Source: Frankia sp. AiPa1 (GTDB lineage Bacteria; Actinomycetota; Actinomycetes; Frankiales; Frankiaceae). From it: 59,861 nucleotides of DNA. The stretch lies in assembly GCF_023243075.1 (NCBI RefSeq), contig NZ_JALKFZ020000163.1, positions 1-59,861 on the forward strand. The letters run 5' to 3'. This document shows, piece by piece, positions 49,816 to 58,717 of the stretch (the stretch's first letter is position 1; each line of letters starts with the position of its first letter). The position numbers and the translations under genes are program-made. Below the pieces are notes generated by a model, which was not told where the DNA came from, ran no database searches, and was given only the letters and a program-made list of their open reading frames with translations.

Positions 49816-51210
49816 GTGAGGCGTCCAATCCGACGCATCCTCGCGATCATCTGCGCGCTGGCCGCACTGGCGTCCAGCGCGGTGCTCGCCGCCTGCGGCA
49901 ACGGCCTCGAGTCGCGAGTGCGGGACACCGCGGCAACCTCGTCGGCCGCCCCTTGGCCGCCTACCTCGGCTGGCGGCGTCGGGGGCGGCAGCGTTGGGGG
50001 CGGCAGCGGGAGGCGGGCCGCAGCCCCCGTCCGAGACTTCGACCCACCGTCCCATTTCAACCCGACCGGCGCGGTGCCACTGCCGAGTGTGGCCGGGTCG
50101 GTCAGCGGCCTCGGCGACCCAACCGGAGAGCTTCCACTCGCCCTCGCGGGCAGCACGGCCTATGTCGCCACCCCCGACTACCTGGCCGCGATCGATACCC
50201 GCACCGGCCGACTGTCCGAGACACTGGCGTCACCGACGGCCGGTAAGCCGATCAGTCACTCCGACGACGAACGGGGCGAGCCGCCGCTGGTGGCCACCGC
50301 GGACGGCCACACCCGGGTCTACGCCGCATTCGCCGTGGAGGTACCGGGCAGCGGCACAACACCGGGCCACCGGAGTCTCGAGGTCGTCGGGGCCGACACG
50401 GCGGCCAGGGAGCCGGTATGGCATGCAGTGGTACCGGTGGAAGCCTGGGCGGACAAGTCGTACAGAAGGCTCACAGCCGCACCCGTCTGGACCGACGGCC
50501 ACACCCTGATCACTCGCCTGCTCGACAAAGACAGTCTTTCCAACGAAGGCGAAAGCACGACCTATGCCTTTGACCTGGCCAGCGGAAAGGTCGCATGGAA
50601 GCAGGTTGGTTTCGCTGCGCAGGTCGTCGCCAGTTCGGTGGTGATCGGCATCGAATACGATCACGACAAGTACCGGACCGTGGTGGTGGGGCGCTCCGTC
50701 GAGGACGGATCCACCCGGTGGACACAGCCTCAGGAAACCTATGTGACCGTCGCACTGTATCCGGCCGGCCCACATTTTGTGCACGCCATCCTGGACAACG
50801 CCGGCCAGGACGACTCAATGAAGATCATCGATGTTGCCACCGGCGCGACCAAGGAAACCTTGGTGGGAGCATTCAATGGGGTCGCCTGCGCATACGATGG
50901 GCGATCTGTCACCGTCTGCTTCAAACGGGATCCTGGCAACACCTGGACGGGTGCGTACGACGCGACGTCGGGTTCGTACCTGTGGTCCCTGCCCGACGAA
51001 GACGCCAATCGGGTCGCGCCGACCGTCACCACCGCCTGGCACGGTGCCGTGTACGGAAAGACCGAGAACGGCCCGGTCATCCTCGACGCGCGGACCGGAA
51101 AAGACCGCGCCGCCGCGGCGGGAGCCGCGCCCTACCTGGTCGACGCCCAGGCCGGGATCGCGGTGGACCCGCAGTCCGGATCTCTCACGGCCGTTCCCGC
51201 CGACCGGTGA
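49816..51210 (+). CDS. PQQ-like beta-propeller lipoprotein
   Basis: A 464-residue exported protein. A basic start (VRRPIRRILA) and hydrophobic helix end in a lipobox, AVLAACGNG. A Gly/Ser/Pro-rich linker is followed by repeated beta-propeller blades with AIDTRTGRLSETL, AFDLASGKVAWKQ, RSVEDGSTRWTQP, DVATGATKETL, AYDATSGSYLWSLP and LDARTGKDRAA, the 'xxDxxTGxxxW' pattern of PQQ-like or BamB-like propellers. The cofactor residues of true quinoprotein dehydrogenases are not evident, so a structural or binding role is more likely. The GTG start at 49816 is tentative. Confidence 0.75.
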   Translation: MRRPIRRILAIICALAALASSAVLAACGNGLESRVRDTAATSSAAPWPPTSAGGVGGGSVGGGSGRRAAAPVRDFDPPSHFNPTGAVPLPSVAGSVSGLGDPTGELPLALAGSTAYVATPDYLAAIDTRTGRLSETLASPTAGKPISHSDDERGEPPLVATADGHTRVYAAFAVEVPGSGTTPGHRSLEVVGADTAAREPVWHAVVPVEAWADKSYRRLTAAPVWTDGHTLITRLLDKDSLSNEGESTTYAFDLASGKVAWKQVGFAAQVVASSVVIGIEYDHDKYRTVVVGRSVEDGSTRWTQPQETYVTVALYPAGPHFVHAILDNAGQDDSMKIIDVATGATKETLVGAFNGVACAYDGRSVTVCFKRDPGNTWTGAYDATSGSYLWSLPDEDANRVAPTVTTAWHGAVYGKTENGPVILDARTGKDRAAAAGAAPYLVDAQAGIAVDPQSGSLTAVPADR

Positions 51211-51644
51211 GTGACCACCAGCCCTCGGTGGCCCGCCAGCAGCGTCGACCCACCCTCAAGGACCGGGCCTGCGCACTGCGATGCTCGGTCACGCCTCGAT
51301 GACGCCGCCGACCTGACGCAGGTGGTCGCGGAACGTGTAGGTCGGGTCGTTGCCCGGCTCCGGACGGCGGTGCGGCGCCGCCGTCCGGAGCGACCGAGAC
51401 GACGGGCCAGTCGGGGGCTGTGGTCGCTTTGGTAGGGCAAAACGGACACGAAACCGGTCAGTAGAACCACGGCGGTCCGATTGATTCCGCGTAACACCCC
51501 ACGAGGGGGAAACAGCATCAGATGGCGGTGGGTAACCAGGACCCGGTCATGAGCTGGCGGTGGTCACCAGGCCCTGGTCATGGTCCGCGCCGCGCTTCGG
51601 CCCTTGTGGCGTGGCGTGACGGCGTGGCGTGACGGCGCACTGGC
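51211..51644. other. 434-bp gap with a small coding remnant
   Basis: Apart from the minus-strand fragment at 51289-51360 no gene is visible. Around 51434-51456 GGGCAAAACGGACACGAAAC resembles the loop of the 76-bp repeat (copy B), but no arms or CAAGAT/ATCTTG ends were found. Confidence 0.4.
51289..51360 (-). pseudogene. Possible gene remnant (C-terminal fragment)
   Basis: The minus strand reads PGNDPTYTFRDHLRQVGGVI then EA and a TGA, with the strong third-position GC of real genes here. Upstream the frame loses this quality and no start is present. It may be the tail of a deleted gene. The family is not recognised. Confidence 0.3.
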
Positions 51645-52976
51645 TCAGCCGCTGTCCCAGCCGGAGGTGAGGACCGACTCGGTGTGTTCGCCCAGGTGCG
51701 GCGCGGCACGGGAAATGCGCCACGGGGTGCGGCCGAACCGGTAGGGGGCGCCGGGGTGCAGCTCGGTGCGCCCGGAACGCGGATCGGGGACCTCGGTGGC
51801 GAAGCCGCGGGCGACCAGGTGCGGGTCGCGGATCGCCGCCTCCGGCGACGCCACGAATCCGGCGACGAGCGCCCGACGCTGGGCGCCCAGGAAGAACTCG
51901 TAGGCGGGCAGATGGCTGGCGAGGAGCATCATCGCATCGCGGGCGGAGTTCCAGATCGGCATCGCGAGCGGATCGGTCGCGAGCTCGACCATCGAGACCC
52001 CGCCCCGTTCCACGCCGAGCTCGAGCAGCACCACGTCCGCGAACTCGTCGCGCAGCCCGACCGTGTCGATCCACTCGACGAGGGCCGCGTAGTGCTCGGC
52101 CGCGCGGGGCGGGAAGCCGAGCACGACATGATGCCCGTCGGCCGCCTGGACCTGCGTCTGGCTGGTCAGGTTCACCATCGCGTGCCGGCCCGTCTGGCGC
52201 GCGACGATGCCGCCGTCGGCGAGGTACTGGGTGGTGGCCATCTCGCAGCTGACGTTGAGCGCCGCATCCACGCTGACGTCGACATGCTGGCCCCGGCCGG
52301 ACCGGTTGCGGTGCAGCAGCGCGGTCAGCGCCGCCGCGACCGCGAACGATCCGGCGACATGCGCGGCCTGGCCGCCCGCCCCGCGCACCGGCGGCAGGCT
52401 GTGATCGTCATAGCCGCAGGCCTGCACCGGCCCGCCGCCGGCGAGCAGCGTCAGGTCGGTGGTGGGCCGCGCCGAGCTCGAGGCCCGTCGGCCGTAGGGC
52501 GTCACCGTCACCCAGACCAGCGTCGGGTACGTCTCGGCGACGGTGGCCGGGTCGAGGCCGAGCGCCTCGGTGCCGGCCGCGGGCAGGCTCTCCAGCAGCA
52601 CGTCACAGTCGGCGAGCAGCCGGGCGAACCGGGCGCGGTCGGCACCGTCCGTCAGGTCGAGGACGATCCCGCGCTTGGATGTGTTGTAGTGCCGCCAGCC
52701 GAGGCCGTCCGCACCGTTCGGGGCAGCCGTGCCATCCGGTGCAGCCCTGCCAGCCGGGGTGGCGGCCGCACCCTCCGGACGAGCCGGGCCGGGCGGCGTG
52801 GTGCCGACGAACGGGGGACGCCGACGGGCGGCGGCTCCCTCGGGGGGTTCGACGACGACGACGTTCGCGCCGATGTCGGCCAGCGCCTTGCCCGGGTAGG
52901 CGGAGAACTCCCCGGCCAGCTCCAGGACCCGCAGCCCGTGCAGCGGCCCGCGCGATCCGGGCTCGGGGGCGCTCAC
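51645..52976 (-). CDS. CaiB/BaiF (class III) CoA-transferase family protein, catalytic Asp missing
   Basis: A 443-residue protein of the formyl-CoA transferase/CaiB fold: LHGLRVLELAGEFSAYPGKALADIGANVVVVEPPEG at the start, YNTSKRGIVLDL, VTVTPYG, ALLHRNRSGRGQHVDVSVDAAL. The Asp that forms the acyl-anhydride in active members is Ala here (A205, before H206), while the neighbouring gene keeps it. A 35-residue Pro/Ala/Gly insert lies in the N-terminal part. The GTG start overlaps the stop of the upstream gene as GTGA. It probably forms a mixed dimer with that product. Confidence 0.8.
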   Translation of the reverse strand: MSAPEPGSRGPLHGLRVLELAGEFSAYPGKALADIGANVVVVEPPEGAAARRRPPFVGTTPPGPARPEGAAATPAGRAAPDGTAAPNGADGLGWRHYNTSKRGIVLDLTDGADRARFARLLADCDVLLESLPAAGTEALGLDPATVAETYPTLVWVTVTPYGRRASSSARPTTDLTLLAGGGPVQACGYDDHSLPPVRGAGGQAAHVAGSFAVAAALTALLHRNRSGRGQHVDVSVDAALNVSCEMATTQYLADGGIVARQTGRHAMVNLTSQTQVQAADGHHVVLGFPPRAAEHYAALVEWIDTVGLRDEFADVVLLELGVERGGVSMVELATDPLAMPIWNSARDAMMLLASHLPAYEFFLGAQRRALVAGFVASPEAAIRDPHLVARGFATEVPDPRSGRTELHPGAPYRFGRTPWRISRAAPHLGEHTESVLTSGWDSG

Positions 52977-54298
52977 AGCACACCCGCTTCGGCGAGTTCG
53001 GCGAGTTCGGAGTCCTTGACGCCGAGCAGCTCCCCGAACACGAACTGGTTGTGCTCGCCGAGGCAGGGCGCCCCGCGGCGCAGCGACCAGTCGGTCTCGG
53101 ACAGATGCACGGGCAGGCCCTCCACTCGGGCGGCGCCGATCTGGGAGTGGATCACCGTAGGCCACAGGCCCCAGTCGGGGGTGGCGGGGTGCGGCCCGTC
53201 GATCCGCTGCGCCGCAGTGCGTACCGGGCTCGCCGGGATGGCGGCGTCGACGAGTCGGGCGGCGAGCTCCTCGGCGTCGAAACCGGCGGTCCAGGCACCG
53301 ATCAGGTCGTCGAGCGCGTCCTGGCCGGCGAGGCGGGCCGCCACGGTCGCCAGGGCGCCGTCGGCCGCCCAGGGCTCGCCGATCCGCGCGGCGAGTCGGC
53401 GCCAGTCCTCGTCATCCCGGCAGGCCAGTGCGATCCAGCGGTCCTCGCCGCGGGCCGGGTAGATCCCGTGTGGCGCCATCCCCGGGTCACGGTTGGCATG
53501 CACGGTGCCCGGCTCGCGCGGCATGAGGCCGGCCAGGTGCCGTTCCAGGATGTCGGTGCCGGTCAGGCCGAGGCCGACCTCGACGGCGGAGACGTCCACC
53601 GCCTGGCCCTCGCCGGTGGCGTCCCGGTGCCAGAGCGCGGCGAGCACGGCGATCGCCGCCGCGTAGGCGCCCATGTGGTCCATGTAGGAGTAGCCCCAGC
53701 CGGCCGGGGGCTGGCCGGGCAGCGCGCTGGTGAACGTCAGGCCGGACACCGCCTGCACGATCGGTCCCCAGGTCCGATAGTCCCGATACGGGCCGCTGGC
53801 GCCGAAGCCGCTGTTCGAGACGTAGATGATCGACGGGTTGAGCTCGCGCAGCCGTTCGTAGGGAAAGCCCATGCGGGTGAACACCCCGCCGGCGAAGTTC
53901 TCGGTCACCACGTCCGAGACGGCGATCAGCCGTTCCAGCAGCTCCCGGCCGCGCTCGGTGCGCAGGTTCAGGGTGACACCGAGTTTCTCGGTGTTGTGGT
54001 TGTTGAACGCGCCGCCGAACTCGATGCCGCGTCGCTCGTCGACGTACGGCGGAGCGCCGCGGACGATGTCCCAGCCGCCCTTGTTCGTCGGATCCTCGAC
54101 CCGGATGACCTGGGCGCCGAAGGCGGCGAGCAGCCGAGTGGCGCCGGCGCCGGCGAGCTGGCCGGACAGGTCGCACACCCGGATGTGGCGTAAGGCGTCG
54201 GAGCGGGCCTCGAGGTCGGGCGGGCAGCCCGCCCACCGGTCGGCGGGCGCGCCGAGTTCCTCCCAGGGCGATCCGCTCACGTACGGCGACTCGTCCAC
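52973..54298 (-). CDS. CaiB/BaiF (class III) CoA-transferase family protein
   Basis: A 441-residue enzyme that would move CoA between a carboxylic acid and an acyl-CoA donor. The family start RVCDLSGQLAGAGATRLLAAFGAQVIRVEDP, HNTEKLGVTLNL, VSNSGFGASGPYRDYRTWGP and WHRDATGEGQAVDVSAVEVG are all present. D207 in YMDHMGA is the expected catalytic Asp. The GTG at 54298 follows GGGAGG. It is coupled to the second CoA-transferase gene downstream, and the amidohydrolase gene lies about 200 bp upstream on the same strand. This suggests activation and breakdown of a carboxylic acid. Confidence 0.85.
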   Translation of the reverse strand: MDESPYVSGSPWEELGAPADRWAGCPPDLEARSDALRHIRVCDLSGQLAGAGATRLLAAFGAQVIRVEDPTNKGGWDIVRGAPPYVDERRGIEFGGAFNNHNTEKLGVTLNLRTERGRELLERLIAVSDVVTENFAGGVFTRMGFPYERLRELNPSIIYVSNSGFGASGPYRDYRTWGPIVQAVSGLTFTSALPGQPPAGWGYSYMDHMGAYAAAIAVLAALWHRDATGEGQAVDVSAVEVGLGLTGTDILERHLAGLMPREPGTVHANRDPGMAPHGIYPARGEDRWIALACRDDEDWRRLAARIGEPWAADGALATVAARLAGQDALDDLIGAWTAGFDAEELAARLVDAAIPASPVRTAAQRIDGPHPATPDWGLWPTVIHSQIGAARVEGLPVHLSETDWSLRRGAPCLGEHNQFVFGELLGVKDSELAELAEAGVL

Positions 54299-54496
54299 GT
54301 GCTGCCTCCCGACGTCCGTAGCGATGCCCGCGGACCACGGGTGTACCAAGCGCCGGACAGGTCGGTCCACCTGTGGTCGCCGCGGGGCCGCCTGTCGCCG
54401 CGGGGCGGGACCTCCCACCGAGGTCCGGATGGCGGCCCGGCGGGGTGCCCCGGGTGGCCGCTCGGACCTGCGACCACCCGGACACGATGACGGGTG

Positions 54497-55756
54497 TCAG
54501 ACCTCGGCGTGACGCTCCGCGTACAGGCGTGCCCACTCCTTGCGGGAACGGATCGCGGTGTCGACGTCGGTGGCGGTCGCCCGCAGCGCGCCGACGGTCG
54601 CCCGCTCACGCGGCAGCTCGGCGAACGGGTCCCAGTTGAAGAACCGACAGGCGTTCTCCCAGGTAATCTTGTTGATCTCCTCGTCGGTGGCGCCTGCGCC
54701 GTTGAGCTCGTTGAGCACGAACTCCGGCGCCTCCGGCCAGATCGAGTCCGAGTGCGGATAGTCGCACTCCCACGCGATGTTGTCGATCCCGATCTCGTTG
54801 CGCACCCGCAGCGAGATCGGGTCGGTGACATAGCAGGCCAGCGAGTGCTCGCGGAACACCTCGCTGGGCAGCTTGTCGCCGAAGTCGCGGCGCAGCCACC
54901 GCTGGTTGGTGTAGTGCCGGTCGCTGCGGTCCAGGTAGAACGGGATCCAGCCGATCCCGCCCTCGGAGAACGCCACCTTCAGATCCGGGTAGTTGCGAAA
55001 CGCCGGCCCCCACAGCAGATCCTGCGCGCACAGGACGGAGATCTGCGTGGCCAGGATGATCATGTTGTCGATCGGGCTGTCCGGGGCGAGCTTGAGCGCA
55101 CCGAAGCCCGCACCGATGTGCAGGCACATCACCACGCCGGTGTCCGAGAACGCCTTGAACACCGGAGCCCAGAAGTCCAGGTTGTGATAGCTCGGCAGCC
55201 CCTCCAGATGCGGCAGCTCCGGCATCGTCACCGCCCGGGCGCCCTTCTTGGCCACCCGGTGGATCTCGTCCACCATCAGCTGCGGCTCCCACGTCGGCAC
55301 CAGCGCCAACGGGATGAACCGGCCCGGGTAGGTCGCCGCCCACTCGTCGATGTGCCAGTTGTTGTACGCCTCGACCATGCGCACGGTGACGTCGGACTTG
55401 TAGTGGTTCAGATGACCCGCGCTGAACCCGGCGAACGTCGGGAAGCACATCGACGCCACGATCCCGTTACGGTCCATGTCCCGCACCCGGTCATGGATGT
55501 CGTACACACCCGGGCGCATCTCGGCGAACTTCGCCGGCTCGAGGCCCCAGTCCTCCGGCGGCCAGGACACCACCGCGTTCAGACCGGTCACTCCGGTGAC
55601 CCGACCCTGGTAGATCCACTGGTCGACGCCCTGCTCGTTGCGCACCACCTTCGGCGCCTGATCGGCCAGCGCGGCCGGAACATGGTTGCGGAACATGTCC
55701 GGCGGTTCCACCACATGATCGTCGATACTTACCAGCACCATGTCGTTGATGTCCAT
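54497..55756 (-). CDS. Amidohydrolase family protein (ACMSD-like)
   Basis: A 419-residue metal-dependent hydrolase or decarboxylase with a TIM barrel. The metal site begins with VSIDDHVVEPPDMF; later SEGGIGWIPFYLDRSDRHY, WECDYPHSDSIWPEAPEF and ITWENACRFFNWD match the amidohydrolase-2 (ACMSD/LigW-related) group common in actinobacterial catabolic clusters. The ATG at 55756 follows GAGGGGA. It is the first gene of the minus-strand catabolic block, divergent from the AraC regulator by 61 bp. The substrate is unknown. Confidence 0.85.
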   Translation of the reverse strand: MDINDMVLVSIDDHVVEPPDMFRNHVPAALADQAPKVVRNEQGVDQWIYQGRVTGVTGLNAVVSWPPEDWGLEPAKFAEMRPGVYDIHDRVRDMDRNGIVASMCFPTFAGFSAGHLNHYKSDVTVRMVEAYNNWHIDEWAATYPGRFIPLALVPTWEPQLMVDEIHRVAKKGARAVTMPELPHLEGLPSYHNLDFWAPVFKAFSDTGVVMCLHIGAGFGALKLAPDSPIDNMIILATQISVLCAQDLLWGPAFRNYPDLKVAFSEGGIGWIPFYLDRSDRHYTNQRWLRRDFGDKLPSEVFREHSLACYVTDPISLRVRNEIGIDNIAWECDYPHSDSIWPEAPEFVLNELNGAGATDEEINKITWENACRFFNWDPFAELPRERATVGALRATATDVDTAIRSRKEWARLYAERHAEV

Positions 55757-55817
55757 CTCAGTCCCCTCTCGTGCCGTGACCGGCATACCCACCCATTAGG
55801 TTGTACGCTGTCGAGCC

Positions 55818-56756
55818 ATGACCGTCTCCGCATCATCGGCCAGAAGAGATGCCGAAACGGCCATCCCGATCCGCTCGGACGCATCCCGGGCGGCCCATCA
55901 CGGCCTGGTCGGCCACGCCCCCACCGAGAACGCCCCACCCGGCCCTGCCACGGCCGGCCACTTCCAGATGGACAAGGGCACGATCGACCTGCGCCGGGGC
56001 GGGCGCGGGCTCGGCGGCGCGTACGTCTACGACGGTCCGCCGCTGGTCACCGGCTGGCACCGCCACGACCTGCACCAGATCGAGTACGCGGTCAGCGGGG
56101 TGATCGAGGTCGAGACCGCCGCCGCCCACTACTTGCTGCCCCCACAGCAGGCCGCGTGGATCCCGGCCGGCCTGCAGCACTCGGCGACGATGAACTCCTC
56201 GGTGCGCTCGGTGGCGGTGCTGTTCGACCCGGCCCTCATCGCCCGGCCCGGCGACCGGGCGCGCATCATCGCGGTGCCGCCGCTCATCCGAGAAATGATG
56301 ATCTACGCGCAGCGCTGGCCGATCACCCACGCCCGGCCCGACCCCGTGGTCGACGGCTTCTTCCGCACGTTGGGGCATCTGGTCGACGAGGCCCTCGACC
56401 AGGAGGCGCCGCTCGACCTGCCCACCCCGGCCGACCCCCTGCTGGCCGCGGCGGCCGCCCACACCCGCCGGAACCTCGCCTCGGCCACCGCCATGCAGGT
56501 GAGCCGGGCCGTCGGCGTCTCCGAACGCACGCTGCGCCGCCAGTTCCAGGCCGAGCTCCACATGTCCTGGCGGGACTACCTGACCCGGGCCCGGCTGCTG
56601 CGCGCGATGGCACTGCTCGCCGGGCCCGGGCCGTCGGTCCTGGAGGTGTCCACCGCGGTCGGCTTCGACAGTGCGAGCTCCTTCGCCCGGGCCTTCACCC
56701 GCCACTGCGGCGAGAGCCCGTCGGACTACCGGCGCCGGGTGACCACCCGCTTCTGA
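55818..56756 (+). CDS. AraC family transcriptional regulator
   Basis: A 312-residue regulator with an N-terminal cupin-like ligand domain (HRHDLHQIEYAVSGVIEVE, then AAWIPAGLQHSATM) and a C-terminal pair of helix-turn-helix motifs: ATAMQVSRAVGVSERTLRRQFQAELHMSWRDYLTRARLLRA and VLEVSTAVGFDSASSFARAFTRHCGESPSDYRRR. It is divergent from the amidohydrolase/CoA-transferase block and probably controls it. There is no clear ribosome site before the ATG at 55818, so the message may be leaderless. Confidence 0.87.
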   Translation: MTVSASSARRDAETAIPIRSDASRAAHHGLVGHAPTENAPPGPATAGHFQMDKGTIDLRRGGRGLGGAYVYDGPPLVTGWHRHDLHQIEYAVSGVIEVETAAAHYLLPPQQAAWIPAGLQHSATMNSSVRSVAVLFDPALIARPGDRARIIAVPPLIREMMIYAQRWPITHARPDPVVDGFFRTLGHLVDEALDQEAPLDLPTPADPLLAAAAAHTRRNLASATAMQVSRAVGVSERTLRRQFQAELHMSWRDYLTRARLLRAMALLAGPGPSVLEVSTAVGFDSASSFARAFTRHCGESPSDYRRRVTTRF

Positions 56757-56969
56757 TCATCCGCCCCGACCGCCCGCCCCGACCCAGCCGAATCCGGACG
56801 ATCAGGACCAGCCGACGCGGTGTGGACGTCGGATGGGCGGAGTGGGTTGCCTGGGCGCCAGGGCGCGATGAGTCTGGTCCACCTCGGCGTGTGTACCGCT
56901 CCGCCGCCTGCGATCGGTCTGTGATACCCCAGCTCGTCGGCAGCGGAACGACACCGCACCCGCCCGTCG

Positions 56970-57074
56970 CTGACTCGCCGCCAGTTCGAGGACACCCACC
57001 CGGGCGAACTCCTCGCCGGGATCCGCGCCCACGACCTCGGGCTCGCCCGTCCGAACCCGCCCGACTCTAGCTGA
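56970..57074 (+). pseudogene. Possible gene remnant (C-terminal fragment)
   Basis: In the 310-bp gap after the AraC gene, the plus strand reads LTRRQFEDTHPGELLAGIRA and then HDLGLARPNPP to a TGA at 57072-57074, with coding-like base use. No start or upstream domain is visible in the frame. It may be a leftover of a deleted gene. It overlaps the qorB end by 8 bp. The rest of the gap shows nothing. Confidence 0.3.
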
Positions 57075-57924
57075 GGGCGTCGGCGACGGCGTCGGCGAGC
57101 GTGGTGGTCGGTCGGCCGATCAGGGTGCGTAGGTCGTCGGTGACGTCGGCGAGCGCACCTTCGGCGATCTTGAGGTCGGCGTCGACGAGGAGGTCGACCA
57201 TGTACGGAGGCAGCCCGACGTCGGCGAGCACCGCGGCGTACTGCTCGGCGGGCAGGTCGGTGTAGGCGACGGGGGTGCCCGAGTGCGCTGCGGCGGTCGC
57301 GGCCAGCTCCGCCATGGTCCACGCGGAGTCGCCGGTGAGTTCGTAGACCTTGCCTTCGTGGCCCGCCTCGGTCAGCACCACTGCGGCTGCCGCGGCGAAG
57401 TCGGCTCGGGAGGCGGCGGCGAGGCGCCCGTTCCCGGCGGCCCCGACGATGCCGCCGCGCTCGACGGCGCCGGCGAGGGTCGCCGTGTAGTTCTCGAAGT
57501 ACCAGTTGTTGCGGAGCAGGGTGTAGGGCAGGCCGGAGGCGACGATCGCTGCCTCAGTGTCGCGGTGCACGTCCGCAAGCTCGATCGGGTTCTTGTCCGC
57601 GTCCGCGATCGAGGTGTAGGCGATCGACCCGACGCCGGCTGTCGCGGCGGCCTCGACCACGGACCGGTGGCTGGTGACGCGTTCGGAGTTGGGTCCCGTG
57701 GCCGAGACGAACAGCAGCCTTTCTGCGCCGGCGAATGCGGCCGCCAGGTTGGCGGGCTCGGTGTAGTCACCGGCGCGCACGTCGATGCCGAGCTCGGCGA
57801 GGCCGGCGGCCTTGGCAGGGGTGCGGACGACGACGGCGAGCTCGGCCGCCGGCACACCGCGACGCAGCAGCTCGTCGACGACGAGACGGCCGAGGTGCCC
57901 GGTGGCTCCGGTAACGACGATCAT
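57067..57924 (-). CDS. qorB: NAD(P)H-binding quinone oxidoreductase 2 family protein
   Basis: A 285-residue NmrA-like Rossmann protein, very close in length to E. coli QorB (286). The nucleotide loop is IVVTGATGHLGRLVVDELLRRGV; further VRAGDYTEPANLAAAFAGAERLLFVSA, RNNWYFENY and ELTGDSAWTMAELA are typical. It would reduce quinones with NADPH, or sense the cofactor. The ATG at 57924 follows GAGAGGA. It is divergent from an HxlR regulator with a palindrome in between. Confidence 0.85.
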   Translation of the reverse strand: MIVVTGATGHLGRLVVDELLRRGVPAAELAVVVRTPAKAAGLAELGIDVRAGDYTEPANLAAAFAGAERLLFVSATGPNSERVTSHRSVVEAAATAGVGSIAYTSIADADKNPIELADVHRDTEAAIVASGLPYTLLRNNWYFENYTATLAGAVERGGIVGAAGNGRLAAASRADFAAAAAVVLTEAGHEGKVYELTGDSAWTMAELAATAAAHSGTPVAYTDLPAEQYAAVLADVGLPPYMVDLLVDADLKIAEGALADVTDDLRTLIGRPTTTLADAVADALS

Positions 57925-57970
57925 GTTGTCGATCCTCTCGATTCGGTAAGTGCTGCACGCAACGATGGCA

Positions 57971-57985
57971 CTTTCGATTCGAAAG
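57971..57985. promoter_or_regulatory. Palindrome between qorB and HxlR genes
   Basis: CTTTCG-ATT-CGAAAG, perfect 6-bp arms, in the 103-bp divergent region. It is the obvious candidate site for the HxlR protein. It would act on both promoters. Confidence 0.5.
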
Positions 57986-58027
57986 CGCAAACCACGTGGG
58001 GGTGCGCTCGATGAGTTAGCATCAGCT

Positions 58028-58519
58028 ATGACCGCAGGGAGCGGAGCAGACACCGCCGCCGTCACGGCGTTCGAGGCCCTGACGATTCCGGACGGCGCCG
58101 CGGTGGCGCCGTCCGACGACGAGCACCCGGCCAGCACCCGCGAGTTCGCGGCGCTGGCGTTCGACGTCTTCGACCCGAACTGTCCGTCCCGGACGATCCT
58201 CGACCACGTGACCGGACGGTGGGGCGTGCTCGTGCTGGGCGGGCTCGGCCGACGTCCGACGCGGTTCAATGCGCTGCGCCGACGGGTCGCCGGGGTCAGC
58301 GAGAAGATGCTGGCCCAGACGTTGCACGCGCTCGAGCGTGACGGGTTCGTGACCAGAGAAGTTCGGTCGACGATCCCGCCGAAGGTCGAGTACGCGCTTA
58401 CCGACCTCGGCGAACAGGTCGCCGTCCTGCTGCACCACCTCGTCGCGCTGATCGAGGACCGAGGGGCCGACGTGCTCACCGCCCGGCGGCGCTACGACGC
58501 CGAGCACCCCGACCGTTGA
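58028..58519 (+). CDS. HxlR family transcriptional regulator
   Basis: A 163-residue winged-helix regulator. The HxlR domain has CPSRTILDHVTGRWGVLVLGGLGRRPTRFNALRRRVAGVSEKMLAQTLHALERDGFVTREV followed by PPKVEYALTDLGEQVAVLL. The conserved cysteine in FDPNCPSR corresponds to the redox-sensing Cys of QorR/YodB-type members that control quinone reductases, which fits the divergent qorB gene. The ATG at 58028 was chosen; no good ribosome site is visible. Confidence 0.88.
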   Translation: MTAGSGADTAAVTAFEALTIPDGAAVAPSDDEHPASTREFAALAFDVFDPNCPSRTILDHVTGRWGVLVLGGLGRRPTRFNALRRRVAGVSEKMLAQTLHALERDGFVTREVRSTIPPKVEYALTDLGEQVAVLLHHLVALIEDRGADVLTARRRYDAEHPDR

Positions 58520-58717
58520 CGGTCTCCACTGCTCGGGGGCCGGTTCCGTCTACAGGAACATCGGCAACACCGTGCCGCACGTCACGATCTGGGTCGCTGC
58601 CGGCGTCAGAAGGCGACCATCGACAGCGAGCGCGTCCTCGCCTGAGCGGGCTCGAGATGTGATTTCCAGCGGAAGACAGGCATCGCGGCCCAGGCCGGGT
58701 AGCGCGGCGATCAGGTA

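Noticed and set aside
54494..57070. A continuous 858-codon plus-strand open frame
   Set aside because: It runs antisense to the amidohydrolase and across the AraC gene in another frame; the protein is low-complexity and the true genes have clear motifs.
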